Source: an uncultured Bacteroidota bacterium (GTDB lineage Bacteria > Bacteroidota > Bacteroidia > 2-12-FULL-35-15). From it: DNA of 64,000 nucleotides. The stretch spans positions 1 through 64,000 of the forward strand of contig CAIYIS010000002.1 of NCBI GenBank assembly GCA_903926385.1, in the 5' to 3' direction. Shown here in pieces: positions 8,050 through 17,942 of this stretch. Under the pieces are notes generated by a model. That model had not been told where the DNA came from. It ran no database searches and was given only the letters and a program-made list of their open reading frames with translations. Position 1 is the first letter of the stretch; each line of letters opens with the position of its first letter. Both the position numbers and the translations under genes were made by a program.

Positions 8050-9456
8050 TTAAAATGTGAGGCTATGAATATAATTATAGATGCAACTTGCAAATCCGAT
8101 GACAACTACACCTATCATACATATAATAAGTCCTAGGCGAGCAGTGATGCTACCTGTGATTTTAGGTATTGGCGACTCGTTAGGGTCAACAAACATCGCT
8201 TTTACCACACGTAAGTAATAATATAGAGATACAATCATATTAAGCGCTGCAATAATAACCAAGATGTAATTACCACGACTAGCACCTGCCGTTACTAAAA
8301 ACATTTTCCCGAAAAACCCAGCCGTTGGCGGCACTCCGGCAAGCGAGAACAATGCGATAGCCAATATCCAGCTTAGCATTGGATTTGTTTTGTAAAAGCC
8401 TTTGTAATCACTTATGTTTTCTTTGTCTGCATAATAAGATACTAGCCCAATAACGCCAAATGCACCAAGATTGGAGAATACGTAAACTAGTAAAAAATAA
8501 ATGGTGGCTGTAGTTCCCATTTGGTTCCCTGCCGATAATCCTAATAAAATATAACCAGCTTGTGCAATTGACGAAAATGCAAGGAATCGCTTGATATTAT
8601 CCTGACGAATAGCAAACAAATTACCTACGGTTATGGTAAGAATAATGCTTAAGAATAAGATATTGTACCAAGTGCCAGGAAGATTCAGAAACAAAGGCCC
8701 AAGCACAGATATGAATACAAACACAATGGCCGCTTTCGAAATAACGGAAAGGTAAGATGTGATAGCCACAGGCGAACCTTCATAAACATCCGCAGTCCAC
8801 AAATGAAAAGGAACGGAAGATAGTTTGAACGCAAACCCCACAAAAATAAATATCAACGCAAGCAACTGAAGATGTCCGGCAGCAATGAGCGCAGGCAATT
8901 CAGCAAAACTTAAAGTACCCGTACTTCCGTATAACAATGAGATACCGAAAAGCATAATACATGATGAAAATGCAGAAAGTAAAATCATTTTAACTGCCGC
9001 TTCCGATGATTTTAATTTTTCTAAATCGAAGTTGGCAAGTGCAGCCAATGGTATAGAAGCCAGTTCAAGACCAAGATAAAACATCAGGAAGTTCCCGCTA
9101 GATATCATAAAGAACATACCCATCAAAGTGGTAAGCAAAAGAATGTAAAACTCAGGTACATGTTTATGTGTTTTAAGCCAATCAAAAGCTTGCAACGAGA
9201 TAAGAAGTGTACCTAAATTCAATATTGACTTTTCGAATACAAGCAAAGTCGTGGTATGGAACATTCCGTTGAAAAGCACCCCTTCGTTGGTGTAAATAAA
9301 TCCTACAGCAAAGTTCAACAACAATAGAAAATTGGCGATATGCAAATACGTACTGTTATCTTTAATGCCATCCCATACTTTAAGGATAAGCAAAATAAAG
9401 ATGATGAGCGTAAGGCTCAACTCTGATTTCATAAATAAAAAAATGTCAGTACTCAT
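8050..9456 (-). CDS. nuoN: NADH-quinone oxidoreductase subunit N
   Basis: One of the three antiporter-like proton-pumping subunits in the membrane arm of complex I. At 468 residues with about 14 hydrophobic helices it has normal length. The broken helices and conserved lysines of the Mrp-antiporter family are visible around FAFKLSSVPFHLWTADVYEG and IAQAGYILLGLSAG. Lies 3 nt after nuoM in the operon. ATG start; the first helix follows within ten residues. Confidence 0.95.
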   Translation of the reverse strand: MSTDIFLFMKSELSLTLIIFILLILKVWDGIKDNSTYLHIANFLLLLNFAVGFIYTNEGVLFNGMFHTTTLLVFEKSILNLGTLLISLQAFDWLKTHKHVPEFYILLLTTLMGMFFMISSGNFLMFYLGLELASIPLAALANFDLEKLKSSEAAVKMILLSAFSSCIMLFGISLLYGSTGTLSFAELPALIAAGHLQLLALIFIFVGFAFKLSSVPFHLWTADVYEGSPVAITSYLSVISKAAIVFVFISVLGPLFLNLPGTWYNILFLSIILTITVGNLFAIRQDNIKRFLAFSSIAQAGYILLGLSAGNQMGTTATIYFLLVYVFSNLGAFGVIGLVSYYADKENISDYKGFYKTNPMLSWILAIALFSLAGVPPTAGFFGKMFLVTAGASRGNYILVIIAALNMIVSLYYYLRVVKAMFVDPNESPIPKITGSITARLGLIICMIGVVVIGFASCIYNYIHSLTF

Positions 9457-9459
9457 ATT

Positions 9460-10968
9460 TTAAATTCCTGTTACGCTACGTGCAATGTTTTCCATTATTA
9501 ACTGAGCATCCGGAGCAATTAGATTATATAACCAAAAGGGAGCAATACCGATTGCGAGTATGGCTAAAATCAATAAAACCGAAGCAAACTTTTCATTCCA
9601 TGTAGCATCTTTAAGATGTTCAAAATGTTCGTTCACAATTGGACCCATAACAGCTTTTCCTGCTGCGCGCAAAATGTAAACAGCCGTTACCACAATAGAT
9701 GCAGCTGCAAGAATAGTTGCAACACGATGAAACATATCATTGCGTTGCCATGAACCTACAAACACAGTCATTTCGGCAACAAATCCACTTAAGCCAGGTA
9801 AGCCTAATGAACATAGTCCAGTAATAACATACACTGTTCCGATAAAAGGAAGCACCTTAAGCAATCCTCCTAATTCAGATAACTGACGAGTATGTGTTCG
9901 TTCGTATATCATGCCAATTGCACCGAAGAAAAGGGCTGTCATCACACCGTGAGAAACCATTTGCATCACCGCTCCTATTATAGCCGTTTTGGTAAGCATA
10001 CCCATACCAAGTAAAATAAATCCACAGTGACTTACGGATGAATAAGCATTCATGTATTTTAAATCTTTTTGCATCAAAGTTGCAAACGAACCATAGATAA
10101 TGGCAATGGTAGCAAGCAATACAATCACCCACGAATATTGTTGTGCTGCTTCAGGCATTAAATAAACGGCTACACGTAATGCACCATAACCTCCAAGTTT
10201 CATTGAAATACCAGCAAGGAACATAGATGCCGCTGTAGGTGCCGAAGAGTGTCCGTCAGGCACCCAAGTATGAAAAGGAAACAAAGCTGTGAATACTCCA
10301 AATCCTACAAACAGGAAAGGAAAAATATACATCTGTGTTTGAAGTGAAATGTGAGCATGAGCTATTTGTAATAAATCCCAAGTATGCGCTCCACCACCTG
10401 TATCTGTAGCAAAATAGGTTGCCAATAAACCTATCAGCACAAACACCGAACCTCCCATTAACATCAAGGCAAGTTTCATGGCACTGTATTCCTTTTTACC
10501 ACTTCCCCATATTGCAATCAACAAGAATTTAGGAATTACTGCTACTTCAAGGAAGAAGAACATGGTGAACAAATCGAGAGAAATGAAGAATCCGTATGCA
10601 CCAACACTCAGTAATAATAGTAAGAAGAAAAATTCTTTTGACAACGTTTCTACTCGCCACGAGATAAGGATACCTGCTACCACCACACAGGCAGTAAGCA
10701 TAATCATGACCATCGAAATGCCATCCACACCAATAAAGTATTCAATGTTTAGAGCTTTATACCAGCTGTAACGCTGCTGAAACAGCATTTGAGCTGTATT
10801 TCCCGAAGCTCTTTCTGCTATATAAGCTAAGAACATAGTGGTAGCAATTCCCAATTGAATGAGTGATCCAATAAAAGAAGTCCACTTTATCTGTGCAGTA
10901 TTTTTACAGAACAATACAGCAATAGCCGTAAGCAGGGGAACAATTATTAGTATGGTTAAATTAGTCAT
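9460..10968 (-). CDS. nuoM: NADH-quinone oxidoreductase subunit M
   Basis: A 502-residue antiporter-like membrane subunit of complex I. Typical NuoM signatures include LTACVVVAGILISWR, the Glu-containing helix LFTMFFFLEVAVIPKFLLI, PFHTWVPDGHSSAPTAAS and SVSHCGFILLGMG. Its ATG overlaps the stop of the small gene at 10968-11366 by one base, so the two are translationally coupled. Confidence 0.95.
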   Translation of the reverse strand: MTNLTILIIVPLLTAIAVLFCKNTAQIKWTSFIGSLIQLGIATTMFLAYIAERASGNTAQMLFQQRYSWYKALNIEYFIGVDGISMVMIMLTACVVVAGILISWRVETLSKEFFFLLLLLSVGAYGFFISLDLFTMFFFLEVAVIPKFLLIAIWGSGKKEYSAMKLALMLMGGSVFVLIGLLATYFATDTGGGAHTWDLLQIAHAHISLQTQMYIFPFLFVGFGVFTALFPFHTWVPDGHSSAPTAASMFLAGISMKLGGYGALRVAVYLMPEAAQQYSWVIVLLATIAIIYGSFATLMQKDLKYMNAYSSVSHCGFILLGMGMLTKTAIIGAVMQMVSHGVMTALFFGAIGMIYERTHTRQLSELGGLLKVLPFIGTVYVITGLCSLGLPGLSGFVAEMTVFVGSWQRNDMFHRVATILAAASIVVTAVYILRAAGKAVMGPIVNEHFEHLKDATWNEKFASVLLILAILAIGIAPFWLYNLIAPDAQLIMENIARSVTGI

Positions 10969-11366
10969 TATTTCAATTCACTTTCATTAATCTTCAACTT
11001 TTCAAGCAGTAATTCTTTTACCGCTTTTGCTACAGTCACACATTCACTCACTTTATCAACCGATAAACAATACCTTCCTTCACACTCTTCGTGTTGTATA
11101 TCGTTGCATCTAATTGAAGTAAGATCAATGGAAGCAAACCTATTGTCTCTTTTCAAACATTCATTGTATAGTTCCTTTATGTTTGAACTCGGTGCTGAAT
11201 TTTCACCAACCAAGTACAGTTGCAACAATGAAATCAGTGATTGACGAGCACCATAGCAAACAGACATGGACACAACATCTTCGTGAGGACGATTCATTTC
11301 AAACTCTGCAATTTCAAGACTTGCAAGTGCTTTTTTCAGTGATGTACGAATTTCATTGGTTTCCAT
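10968..11366 (-). CDS. small helical protein (HEPN-like?) inserted between nuoL and nuoM
   Basis: About 132 residues, not a known complex I subunit. The sequence is soluble and predicted all-helical; ETNEIRTSLKKALASLEIAE and GARQSLISLLQLYLV followed by a late helix (VSECVTVAKAVKELLLEKL) recall HEPN-fold proteins, but the RNase motif R-x4-6-H of active HEPN toxins is not evident. Five cysteines (in VCYGA, IRCND, EECEG, RYCLS and SECVT) are unusual for so small a protein. Start: ATG at 11366 chosen because the predicted first helix begins there; an in-frame ATG at 11387 would overlap nuoL by 10 nt. Its stop overlaps nuoM by one base, so it is fixed in the operon. Confidence 0.6.
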   Translation of the reverse strand: METNEIRTSLKKALASLEIAEFEMNRPHEDVVSMSVCYGARQSLISLLQLYLVGENSAPSSNIKELYNECLKRDNRFASIDLTSIRCNDIQHEECEGRYCLSVDKVSECVTVAKAVKELLLEKLKINESELK

Positions 11367-11377
11367 AATTCCGCTTT

Positions 11378-13324
11378 TTATGTCCATAAATAAATGAATA
11401 ATAATACAAACCCTAAAGTTCCGGCAAAGAAGTAAATGGCATACTCTTGCACTTTGCCAGATTGAAACGGCTTAATCAGTTCTGAAAGTTTTTCGGTAAG
11501 AGTTGCTAATAAATTCATAAATCCATCAAAAATATTTTTGTCAACCCAAGCAGCAGGTCTACCAATTAAATTGAAAATTATTTTCTTGGTAAAAAACAAA
11601 TAGATTTCATCAAAATAGAACTTATGGTAAGCTGCTGTATAAAATCCTTTAAACGCATCAGAAACTTTTTGAGGAACCAAACTTTCTTTTGCATACATAT
11701 AATATGCAAGAGCAATGGCGCACACTGCAAGTATTACGGGACCAGCAGCAAAACCTAGGTGAAACTCTGTTCCAAATCCAATTCCATCAGCGGTAACTAA
11801 TTTGCTGAAGGGAACAAAACCGGCAACAACAGAAAGTACTGCAAGAATAAGAAGAGGCAGTAGCATTGTTTTTGGAGCTTCACCGTGATGATGTTCGGTG
11901 GTATCATGGTGATGCGATGAATAGTCCTTATTCCAGAAAATATTGAAGTATAAACGGAACATGTAAAATGCAGTTAACCCAGCAGTAATTACAGCTGCTC
12001 CAAAAATGATTTTATTTGAGTTCCAGCAAGCGGTTAATATTTCTTCTTTACTGAAAAACCCTGCAAATGGAGGAATACCGGCAATTGCCAAACAGGCTAA
12101 TAAAAATGTTATATGAGTAATCGGCATTAGTTTTCTTAACCCACCCATGTCCTTCATTTCGTTGCTATGCACATAATGAATTACCGCACCAGCTCCCAAG
12201 AATAATAATGCTTTAAATATTGAGTGAGTGAATAAGTGAAACATGGATGCCATAAATCCAACACCCTCTTCTCCATGATAACCAGAAACACCAAGAGCAA
12301 ACATCATAAACCCAATTTGCGACATGGTTGAATAGGCTAATACTCGTTTAATATCTGTTTGCGTACAAGCAATAATCGCTGCGAACATGGACGAAAATAT
12401 GCCCACATAAGCGACCACTTCTAATGCGGCAGGACATGAAACTGTAAACACTGGAAATAAACGAGCAACTAGGTATACACCGGCTACCACCATAGTAGCA
12501 GCGTGAATCAAAGCTGAAACAGGAGTAGGACCTTCCATCGCATCGGGTAACCAAATGTGGAACGGAAACATAGCTGACTTTCCTGCTCCTCCTGCAAACA
12601 CAAGTAATAAACCCCATGTTAATCCGGAAGCTCCAAGGAATGACACTGAAGCAATACTGCTTAGATAAGTTCCATCAGTTGTCAACCGTTGAATTAATGT
12701 CTGGAAATCCAAGGTCTCAGAAAAATAAGAAAGCACAAGGATTCCAATTAAGAAACCTAAATCGGCAAAACGAGTAACGATAAAGGCTTTCTTGGAGGCG
12801 GCCACAGCTGAAGGTTTTTCGTAGTAATAGCCAATAAGAAGGAATGAAGAAACTCCAACAAGTTCCCAGAATATGTAAATTTGAAAGATATTAGTAGACA
12901 ATACCAAGCCCAGCATCGAGAATGTAAACAATGACAGAAATGCATAATAGGTCGCAAATCTAGATTCACCATGCATGTATCCCAAACTGTAAATATGAAC
13001 CATTAGCGAAATGAAGGTCACAATCACAATCATCATTACTGAAATCGGGTCTAACAATATTCCCATATCAATTGAAATGTTTGGAGTGAATTGTAACCAA
13101 ACATATTTCAATGCAATTATTTTCTGGTAAACACCATCAATTTTTCCAACTTCAAAGAAGTACTGATAGGCAACCGTTGCAGATAGAATGAATGAGGTCA
13201 ACAATGAAAGTGTGCCCAATATACCACTAAAATTAGGGAAGTACCTGCGTCCGATTAACCCAATTACCAAAAAGGTAAGGATGGGAAGAATTGGAATTAA
13301 TGCTATGTAATTTTGATTCAACAT
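11378..13324 (-). CDS. nuoL: NADH-quinone oxidoreductase subunit L
   Basis: The distal antiporter-like pump of complex I, 648 residues. Signatures: ISLMVHIYSLGYMHGE, FWELVGVSSFLLIGYYYEKPSA, FPFHIWLPDAMEGPTPVSAL, and the C-terminal region carrying the long lateral helix and last membrane span. A His-rich cytosolic loop (HHHDTTEHHHGE, near residue 475) is an extra local feature that could bind metal or be a neutral insertion. Two nt separate it from nuoK. Confidence 0.95.
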   Translation of the reverse strand: MLNQNYIALIPILPILTFLVIGLIGRRYFPNFSGILGTLSLLTSFILSATVAYQYFFEVGKIDGVYQKIIALKYVWLQFTPNISIDMGILLDPISVMMIVIVTFISLMVHIYSLGYMHGESRFATYYAFLSLFTFSMLGLVLSTNIFQIYIFWELVGVSSFLLIGYYYEKPSAVAASKKAFIVTRFADLGFLIGILVLSYFSETLDFQTLIQRLTTDGTYLSSIASVSFLGASGLTWGLLLVFAGGAGKSAMFPFHIWLPDAMEGPTPVSALIHAATMVVAGVYLVARLFPVFTVSCPAALEVVAYVGIFSSMFAAIIACTQTDIKRVLAYSTMSQIGFMMFALGVSGYHGEEGVGFMASMFHLFTHSIFKALLFLGAGAVIHYVHSNEMKDMGGLRKLMPITHITFLLACLAIAGIPPFAGFFSKEEILTACWNSNKIIFGAAVITAGLTAFYMFRLYFNIFWNKDYSSHHHDTTEHHHGEAPKTMLLPLLILAVLSVVAGFVPFSKLVTADGIGFGTEFHLGFAAGPVILAVCAIALAYYMYAKESLVPQKVSDAFKGFYTAAYHKFYFDEIYLFFTKKIIFNLIGRPAAWVDKNIFDGFMNLLATLTEKLSELIKPFQSGKVQEYAIYFFAGTLGFVLLFIYLWT

Positions 13325-13326
13325 AC

Positions 13327-13641
13327 TTAAAATTTCATTATATCTGTGTCATCAACATCAATTGATTTCAATTTACGATACAGATGTATTATTATGGCAA
13401 TCGCCACAGCAGCCTCAGCAGCAGCAATGGTAATAATGAAAACAGTAAAAAACAATCCATCTAATTTATCGGCATATAAAAACTTGTTGAATGCAATAAA
13501 ATTGATATTTACACTGTTTAACAATAACTCAATAGACATGAGCATTGTAATCATATTCTTTCGTGTAAGAAAACCATACACACCAATGAAGAACAAAGCT
13601 GTGCTAACAAATAAAATCTGTGTTAATCCTATTTCGTTCAT
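13327..13641 (-). CDS. nuoK: NADH-quinone oxidoreductase subunit K
   Basis: A 104-residue three-helix membrane subunit. MLMSIELLLNSVNINFIAF carries the Glu of the second helix that is essential for proton transfer, and a further Glu sits in AAAEAAVAIAIIIHLYR. The ATG overlaps the nuoJ stop by 4 nt, showing tight coupling. Confidence 0.95.
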   Translation of the reverse strand: MNEIGLTQILFVSTALFFIGVYGFLTRKNMITMLMSIELLLNSVNINFIAFNKFLYADKLDGLFFTVFIITIAAAEAAVAIAIIIHLYRKLKSIDVDDTDIMKF

Positions 13642-14153
13642 TCTTTTGTTTTTATTTTAATAGCAATCACAATACATCCGATAAGGGCCGCTAACAAAAG
13701 CATACTTACTACTTCGAATGGTAAAATATAACCATGTTCTGTTGTGCTTAACATTTGCAATCCAATATTCCTTACTGAAGGCGATACTGATGCTGCTGAA
13801 TTAGCTACAAAATTATGTTCAGTGATGTACAAGTAGGTAAGTGCTGTGGCAAAAACAGCCGCTAATCCTGCAAAAAAGGAACGCCACAATACCGGTTTTT
13901 TCATTTCGTCACCCGAAGCATGAGTTAAGAAGATGGAGAATATTATCAATACTACTATACCTCCCACATACACTACAATTTGAACAGCGGCTATGAATTC
14001 GTAATTAAGGTAAAAATACAAAGCGGCAATTCCGAGTAATGAAAAAAGCAAAAACACTGCAGCACGGAATATTTTACGGGATGTTACCGCTAATATTCCA
14101 CCACCAATAATTATAGCAGCGATGATGTAAAATATGACTTGTGATGCGCTCAA
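13638..14153 (-). CDS. nuoJ: NADH-quinone oxidoreductase subunit J
   Basis: A 171-residue membrane subunit with five hydrophobic helices. The conserved helix AAVQIVVYVGGIVVLIIF is clear. The stretch between helices four and five is a soluble loop of about 25 residues. Located between nuoI (34-nt gap) and nuoK (4-nt overlap). Confidence 0.93.
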   Translation of the reverse strand: MSASQVIFYIIAAIIIGGGILAVTSRKIFRAAVFLLFSLLGIAALYFYLNYEFIAAVQIVVYVGGIVVLIIFSIFLTHASGDEMKKPVLWRSFFAGLAAVFATALTYLYITEHNFVANSAASVSPSVRNIGLQMLSTTEHGYILPFEVVSMLLLAALIGCIVIAIKIKTKE

Positions 14154-14187
14154 CTTAATTTTATTTATAAATTTTTAATCTTTTAGG

Positions 14188-14664
14188 TTATTCAACTCCA
14201 TCCTTCAATCTTGAACCAGGTTTGTTTAAAACCTTTTTCAAGTACTTTTTTTCGTATTGACTATGCTCAAATTCATTACCCATAAGTATGGCTGTGGTTG
14301 GACAAGCCTCAACGCACATACCACACATGGTACACATATCCAAGTGATACACCCAAGTATCTATTCGTTTTTTCTTTTTACCGTCAGCTTGAATTTCTTG
14401 TTTGGTAATAATTTTTATTGAACCATTTGGACAAGATAATTCACACGACTGACAACCTGTACACTGATGCTCGTTCTTCTCATCATGAGGCATGATTACC
14501 TCTCCACGGAAGCGTTCTGCCATTTTTAAGGTAGCACGGTTATCCGGATATTCTTCTGTTACAATTTTATTGAGATGGGTAAAATAATATCCCGTCAATT
14601 TCATCCCTGTAAGCAAGGATTTGATTGATTTAAAAATTGTCCCGAAATACTCTTTTATAAACAT
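14188..14664 (-). CDS. nuoI: NADH-quinone oxidoreductase subunit I (two [4Fe-4S] clusters)
   Basis: The ferredoxin-like subunit that joins the hydrophilic arm to the quinone site. Two cluster motifs are complete: CTGCQSCELSCP (near residue 67) and CTMCGMCVEACP (near residue 104). With nuoEFG absent from this operon, NuoI is a plausible first acceptor of electrons from a soluble ferredoxin, as proposed for other 11-subunit complexes. Length 158 residues is normal. Confidence 0.95.
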   Translation of the reverse strand: MFIKEYFGTIFKSIKSLLTGMKLTGYYFTHLNKIVTEEYPDNRATLKMAERFRGEVIMPHDEKNEHQCTGCQSCELSCPNGSIKIITKQEIQADGKKKKRIDTWVYHLDMCTMCGMCVEACPTTAILMGNEFEHSQYEKKYLKKVLNKPGSRLKDGVE

Positions 14665-14693
14665 CTTTATTTAAATTCTATTATTCAAACTAT

Positions 14694-15788
14694 TTATAAG
14701 TGCCAACCCATAATTGCCATTAATGTTACCAGTAATACATTCACCATGCTGATTGGCAACAAATATTTCCACTCCAAATTCAACAATTGGTCGATACGCA
14801 AACGCGGGAAAGTCCAACGGAATTGCATAATGATAAAAATGATGAAAAGTGTTTTTCCGAAAAACCACACAGAAGAAGGAATATAATCCATAACGTGATT
14901 AAATCCGGTGAGACCTCCGATATGGAAAGGCATCCATCCTCCAAGGAAAATAGTGGCAGCCACAGCCGACACAACGAACAAGTTAATATATTCTGCCATC
15001 AAAAACATTGCGAATTTCATTCCGGCATATTCTGTATTGAATCCACCGGTAAGCTCTTGATCGGCCTCAACTAAGTCGAATGGAGCACGGTTTATTTCTG
15101 CTGTGGATGCTATGACAAATACAACAAATGCAATCATCACAGGAATGTGTCCTTTAAATATCCACCAACCGTTAGCCTGACTTTCCACAATATCATTCAA
15201 ACTTAAACTACCAGTAAGTACTACAATTGAAACAAGCGACAAACCAATAGAAAGTTCGTAACTTACTATTTGCGCTCCGCAACGCATCGCACCAATAAGA
15301 GAGTATTTATTACTGCTCGACCAACCCGCCATTAATATTCCAATAACAGCCATAGATGAAATAGAAGAAATATAGAGAACTCCAATATTGATATCCCAAA
15401 TCTGAAACCCTCTAGCAAACGCAATTGGGGCAACTGCTAATAATGCAGTGGTAATAATGATTCCCGGAGCAAGGTTGAATAAAAATTTATCAGCAGCATC
15501 AGGAGTAAAGCCTTCTTTGAATAATAACTTAACAGTATCGGCAACAATTTGCAGCGTTCCTTTTGGCCCCACACGATTTGGTCCCAGACGTATTTCCATA
15601 AAGGCAGCAACTTTTCTTTCCATATACCCCAGGAAGAAGGCGAGTAATATTAGAAATACCAGCAAAACAACACCTACAATAACCAATTCGGTTATGGTAA
15701 GGAGTATTCCATTGCCAATTATGCTTTGCAACCAATTGTGAAAGTAGGCAGCAAGCGATGAAAAACTATATGAGAGTAAAATATTCAA
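14694..15788 (-). CDS. nuoH: NADH-quinone oxidoreductase subunit H
   Basis: A 364-residue, eight-helix membrane subunit that forms part of the quinone chamber. Signatures: GYMERKVAAFMEIRLGPNRVGP, the acidic loop AEINRAPFDLVEADQELTGGF and TEYAGMKFAMFLMAEYINL. It directly follows nuoD (16 nt), which is where nuoEFG would be in a 14-gene operon. Confidence 0.96.
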   Translation of the reverse strand: MNILLSYSFSSLAAYFHNWLQSIIGNGILLTITELVIVGVVLLVFLILLAFFLGYMERKVAAFMEIRLGPNRVGPKGTLQIVADTVKLLFKEGFTPDAADKFLFNLAPGIIITTALLAVAPIAFARGFQIWDINIGVLYISSISSMAVIGILMAGWSSSNKYSLIGAMRCGAQIVSYELSIGLSLVSIVVLTGSLSLNDIVESQANGWWIFKGHIPVMIAFVVFVIASTAEINRAPFDLVEADQELTGGFNTEYAGMKFAMFLMAEYINLFVVSAVAATIFLGGWMPFHIGGLTGFNHVMDYIPSSVWFFGKTLFIIFIIMQFRWTFPRLRIDQLLNLEWKYLLPISMVNVLLVTLMAIMGWHL

Positions 15789-15804
15789 GTTTCAGTTTTT
15801 TAAT

Positions 15805-16926
15805 TTATCTATCAATATCCGGAATAATTAAATCGATGGTAGCCATGATTGCAATCAAATCTCCGATTTTGTAACCTCTGGCAATATGCGGTATTGCTGA
15901 TAAGTTTGCAAAGTTAGGTGAACGATATTTACAACGATACGGAGACGCTCCTCCATCACTTACAATGTAAACGCCCAATTCACCACGTGCTGTTTCTACG
16001 CGCTGATAGAATTCTCCTTTTGGTAATTTGATTACATTTTTTGTTTTTGCCACAATGTCTCCTTCAGGAATATTATCAATCAACTGTTCGATAATACGCA
16101 CCGATTGCAACATTTCTGCCATACGTACTTCATATCTTGCCCAACTATCGCAGCCGGTAGATATCACCTCATCAAACTGAAGTTTTTCGTATCCATCATA
16201 AGGATACATTTTACGAATGTCGCAGCTTAAGCCGGATGCTCTTGCTGTAGGGCCTGTACAACCAAAGGCAATGGCATCTTCTTTAGTAAGTATTCCAACA
16301 TCCTTCAAACGATTTTGAAAAATAACGTTACCGGTTAATATCTCATTATATTCATGAAAATTATCTTTAAACTGTTTCAACACTTCCTTTACGCGAGATT
16401 GAAAGTCAGGTCGAACGTCATAAACAATACCACCCGGAACCATAAAGTTTTGGGTGAGTCGTGCTCCGCAATTCTCATCCATTATGCTATTGATGGCTTC
16501 ACGTTCGCGGAATGCATAAAAGAAAGGAGTTACTCCACCTAAGTCGAGACCGGCAGAAGCAAACCATAATAAGTGGGAACCAATACGGGTTAATTCGCCT
16601 ATGATAATGCGTATAGCCTGAGCACGAGCAGGAACTTCAACCTGTAACGCTTTTTCGACAACTAATGCACAAGCAAGGTTGTTGATGTGTGCAGATAAAT
16701 AATCCATTCGGCTGGTTAAATAACCATACTGACGATAAGAAAGGCTTTCGCTCATCTTTTCGATAGAACGGTGAATATATCCGAGATGGGGCTCAACTTT
16801 TTTAATTGTTTCACCATCTAGCCAAACCTTCAAACGCAACACACCATGTGTTGACGGATGCTGTGGCCCCATGTTGACAACAAATTCGCCCTCTTCGGTT
16901 ATATAATCTTCTTCTCCTAGTATCAT
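15805..16926 (-). CDS. nuoD: NADH-quinone oxidoreductase subunit D
   Basis: The 49-kDa-type subunit lining the quinone site, separate from NuoC (373 residues). The motif VNMGPQHPSTHGVLRL holds the His that contacts quinone, and the Tyr-containing RMDYLSAHINNLACA follows. The C-terminal IPDIDR is the expected NuoD end (DIDR). Start ATG is the base after the nuoC stop. Confidence 0.96.
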   Translation of the reverse strand: MILGEEDYITEEGEFVVNMGPQHPSTHGVLRLKVWLDGETIKKVEPHLGYIHRSIEKMSESLSYRQYGYLTSRMDYLSAHINNLACALVVEKALQVEVPARAQAIRIIIGELTRIGSHLLWFASAGLDLGGVTPFFYAFREREAINSIMDENCGARLTQNFMVPGGIVYDVRPDFQSRVKEVLKQFKDNFHEYNEILTGNVIFQNRLKDVGILTKEDAIAFGCTGPTARASGLSCDIRKMYPYDGYEKLQFDEVISTGCDSWARYEVRMAEMLQSVRIIEQLIDNIPEGDIVAKTKNVIKLPKGEFYQRVETARGELGVYIVSDGGASPYRCKYRSPNFANLSAIPHIARGYKIGDLIAIMATIDLIIPDIDR

Positions 16927-17382
16927 TTATAATTCTATCATGTGTTCGTCAACATAATTTTTTCTCAATGGAAAGCCTACCCAATCTTCTTCCAAAAACA
17001 ATCTACGTAGATTGGGGTGATTCAAAAATTTCACTCCGAACAAATCAAATATTTCATCTTCGTTCAATTCTGCAGTAGGCCAGATATGAAATACAGATTC
17101 TATTTGTGGATTGATGGTATCTGTAATTTTTGCTTTTACAACAAGTGTATGATTGTAAGTTCTTGAATTTAAAAAATACACCATCATTAAATGGTCTTTC
17201 CAGTCAACGCATGTTTCGCAAAAAAGATAATCGAAATAAAGTTCAGGTTTTGTGCGTAGTACATTCATTACCGGCAACAATTCTTCTGAAGGTATAATAG
17301 CTGTAAGAAACTCTCCGCTTTCGTCAAAAGTGACTGCCGGAAATATTTGGGTAAAGCTATCTTTAAGTTCTTCTTTAGTCAT
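16927..17382 (-). CDS. nuoC: NADH-quinone oxidoreductase subunit C
   Basis: A 151-residue 30-kDa-type subunit. Recognised by the C-terminal signature HIWPTAELNEDEIFDLFGVK and HPNLRRLFLEEDWVGFPLRK. No clusters. Soluble part of complex I, between nuoB (32-nt gap) and nuoD (no gap). Confidence 0.94.
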   Translation of the reverse strand: MTKEELKDSFTQIFPAVTFDESGEFLTAIIPSEELLPVMNVLRTKPELYFDYLFCETCVDWKDHLMMVYFLNSRTYNHTLVVKAKITDTINPQIESVFHIWPTAELNEDEIFDLFGVKFLNHPNLRRLFLEEDWVGFPLRKNYVDEHMIEL

Positions 17383-17414
17383 TCTTCATTTACGTGTTCA
17401 CCACACGAATCAAT

Positions 17415-17942
17415 TTATTTTTTATCTACTTGTTTTCTGTAATAAGCGTCATTCTTTATCTTTTCCTGCAATGTAATCATTGAGTGTAACAAAGCCTCTG
17501 GACGAGGAGGGCATCCCGGAACATAAACATCAACCGGAATAATATGGTCGATACCTTTTACTACGGAATAAGTATTGTAGAAAAAAGGGCCTCCTGAAAT
17601 AGTACAGGCTCCCATTGCAATTACATATTTTGGTTCAGGCATCTGATCGTATAATCTTTTGAGCACAGGTGCCATTTTCATTACTATGGTTCCGGAAACA
17701 ATAATTAAGTCGGCTTGACGCGGAGTGGCACGCATTACTTCAAATCCAAAACGCGACCAGTCGTATTTTGCATTTACGGTATGCATCATTTCGATGGCAC
17801 AGCAACTGGTACCAAATGCCAACGGCCAAACAGAATTGGAACGAGCCCAATTAATAATATCATCTAACTTGGTTAGCACAAATCCTCCGTCAGGAGTTTC
17901 GTGTATTTGTCCGGGAAATTCTAATTTATCTTTTAAACCCAT
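17415..17942 (-). CDS. nuoB: NADH-quinone oxidoreductase subunit B (cluster N2)
   Basis: A 175-residue subunit that holds the terminal [4Fe-4S] cluster N2. The ligands are in [20 protein letters not shown] and [11 protein letters not shown]. The frame is open upstream to 18053, but that region lies inside nuoA; the real start is ATG 17942 ([11 protein letters not shown]), which overlaps the nuoA stop by 10 nt. Confidence 0.95.
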   Translation of the reverse strand: MGLKDKLEFPGQIHETPDGGFVLTKLDDIINWARSNSVWPLAFGTSCCAIEMMHTVNAKYDWSRFGFEVMRATPRQADLIIVSGTIVMKMAPVLKRLYDQMPEPKYVIAMGACTISGGPFFYNTYSVVKGIDHIIPVDVYVPGCPPRPEALLHSMITLQEKIKNDAYYRKQVDKK

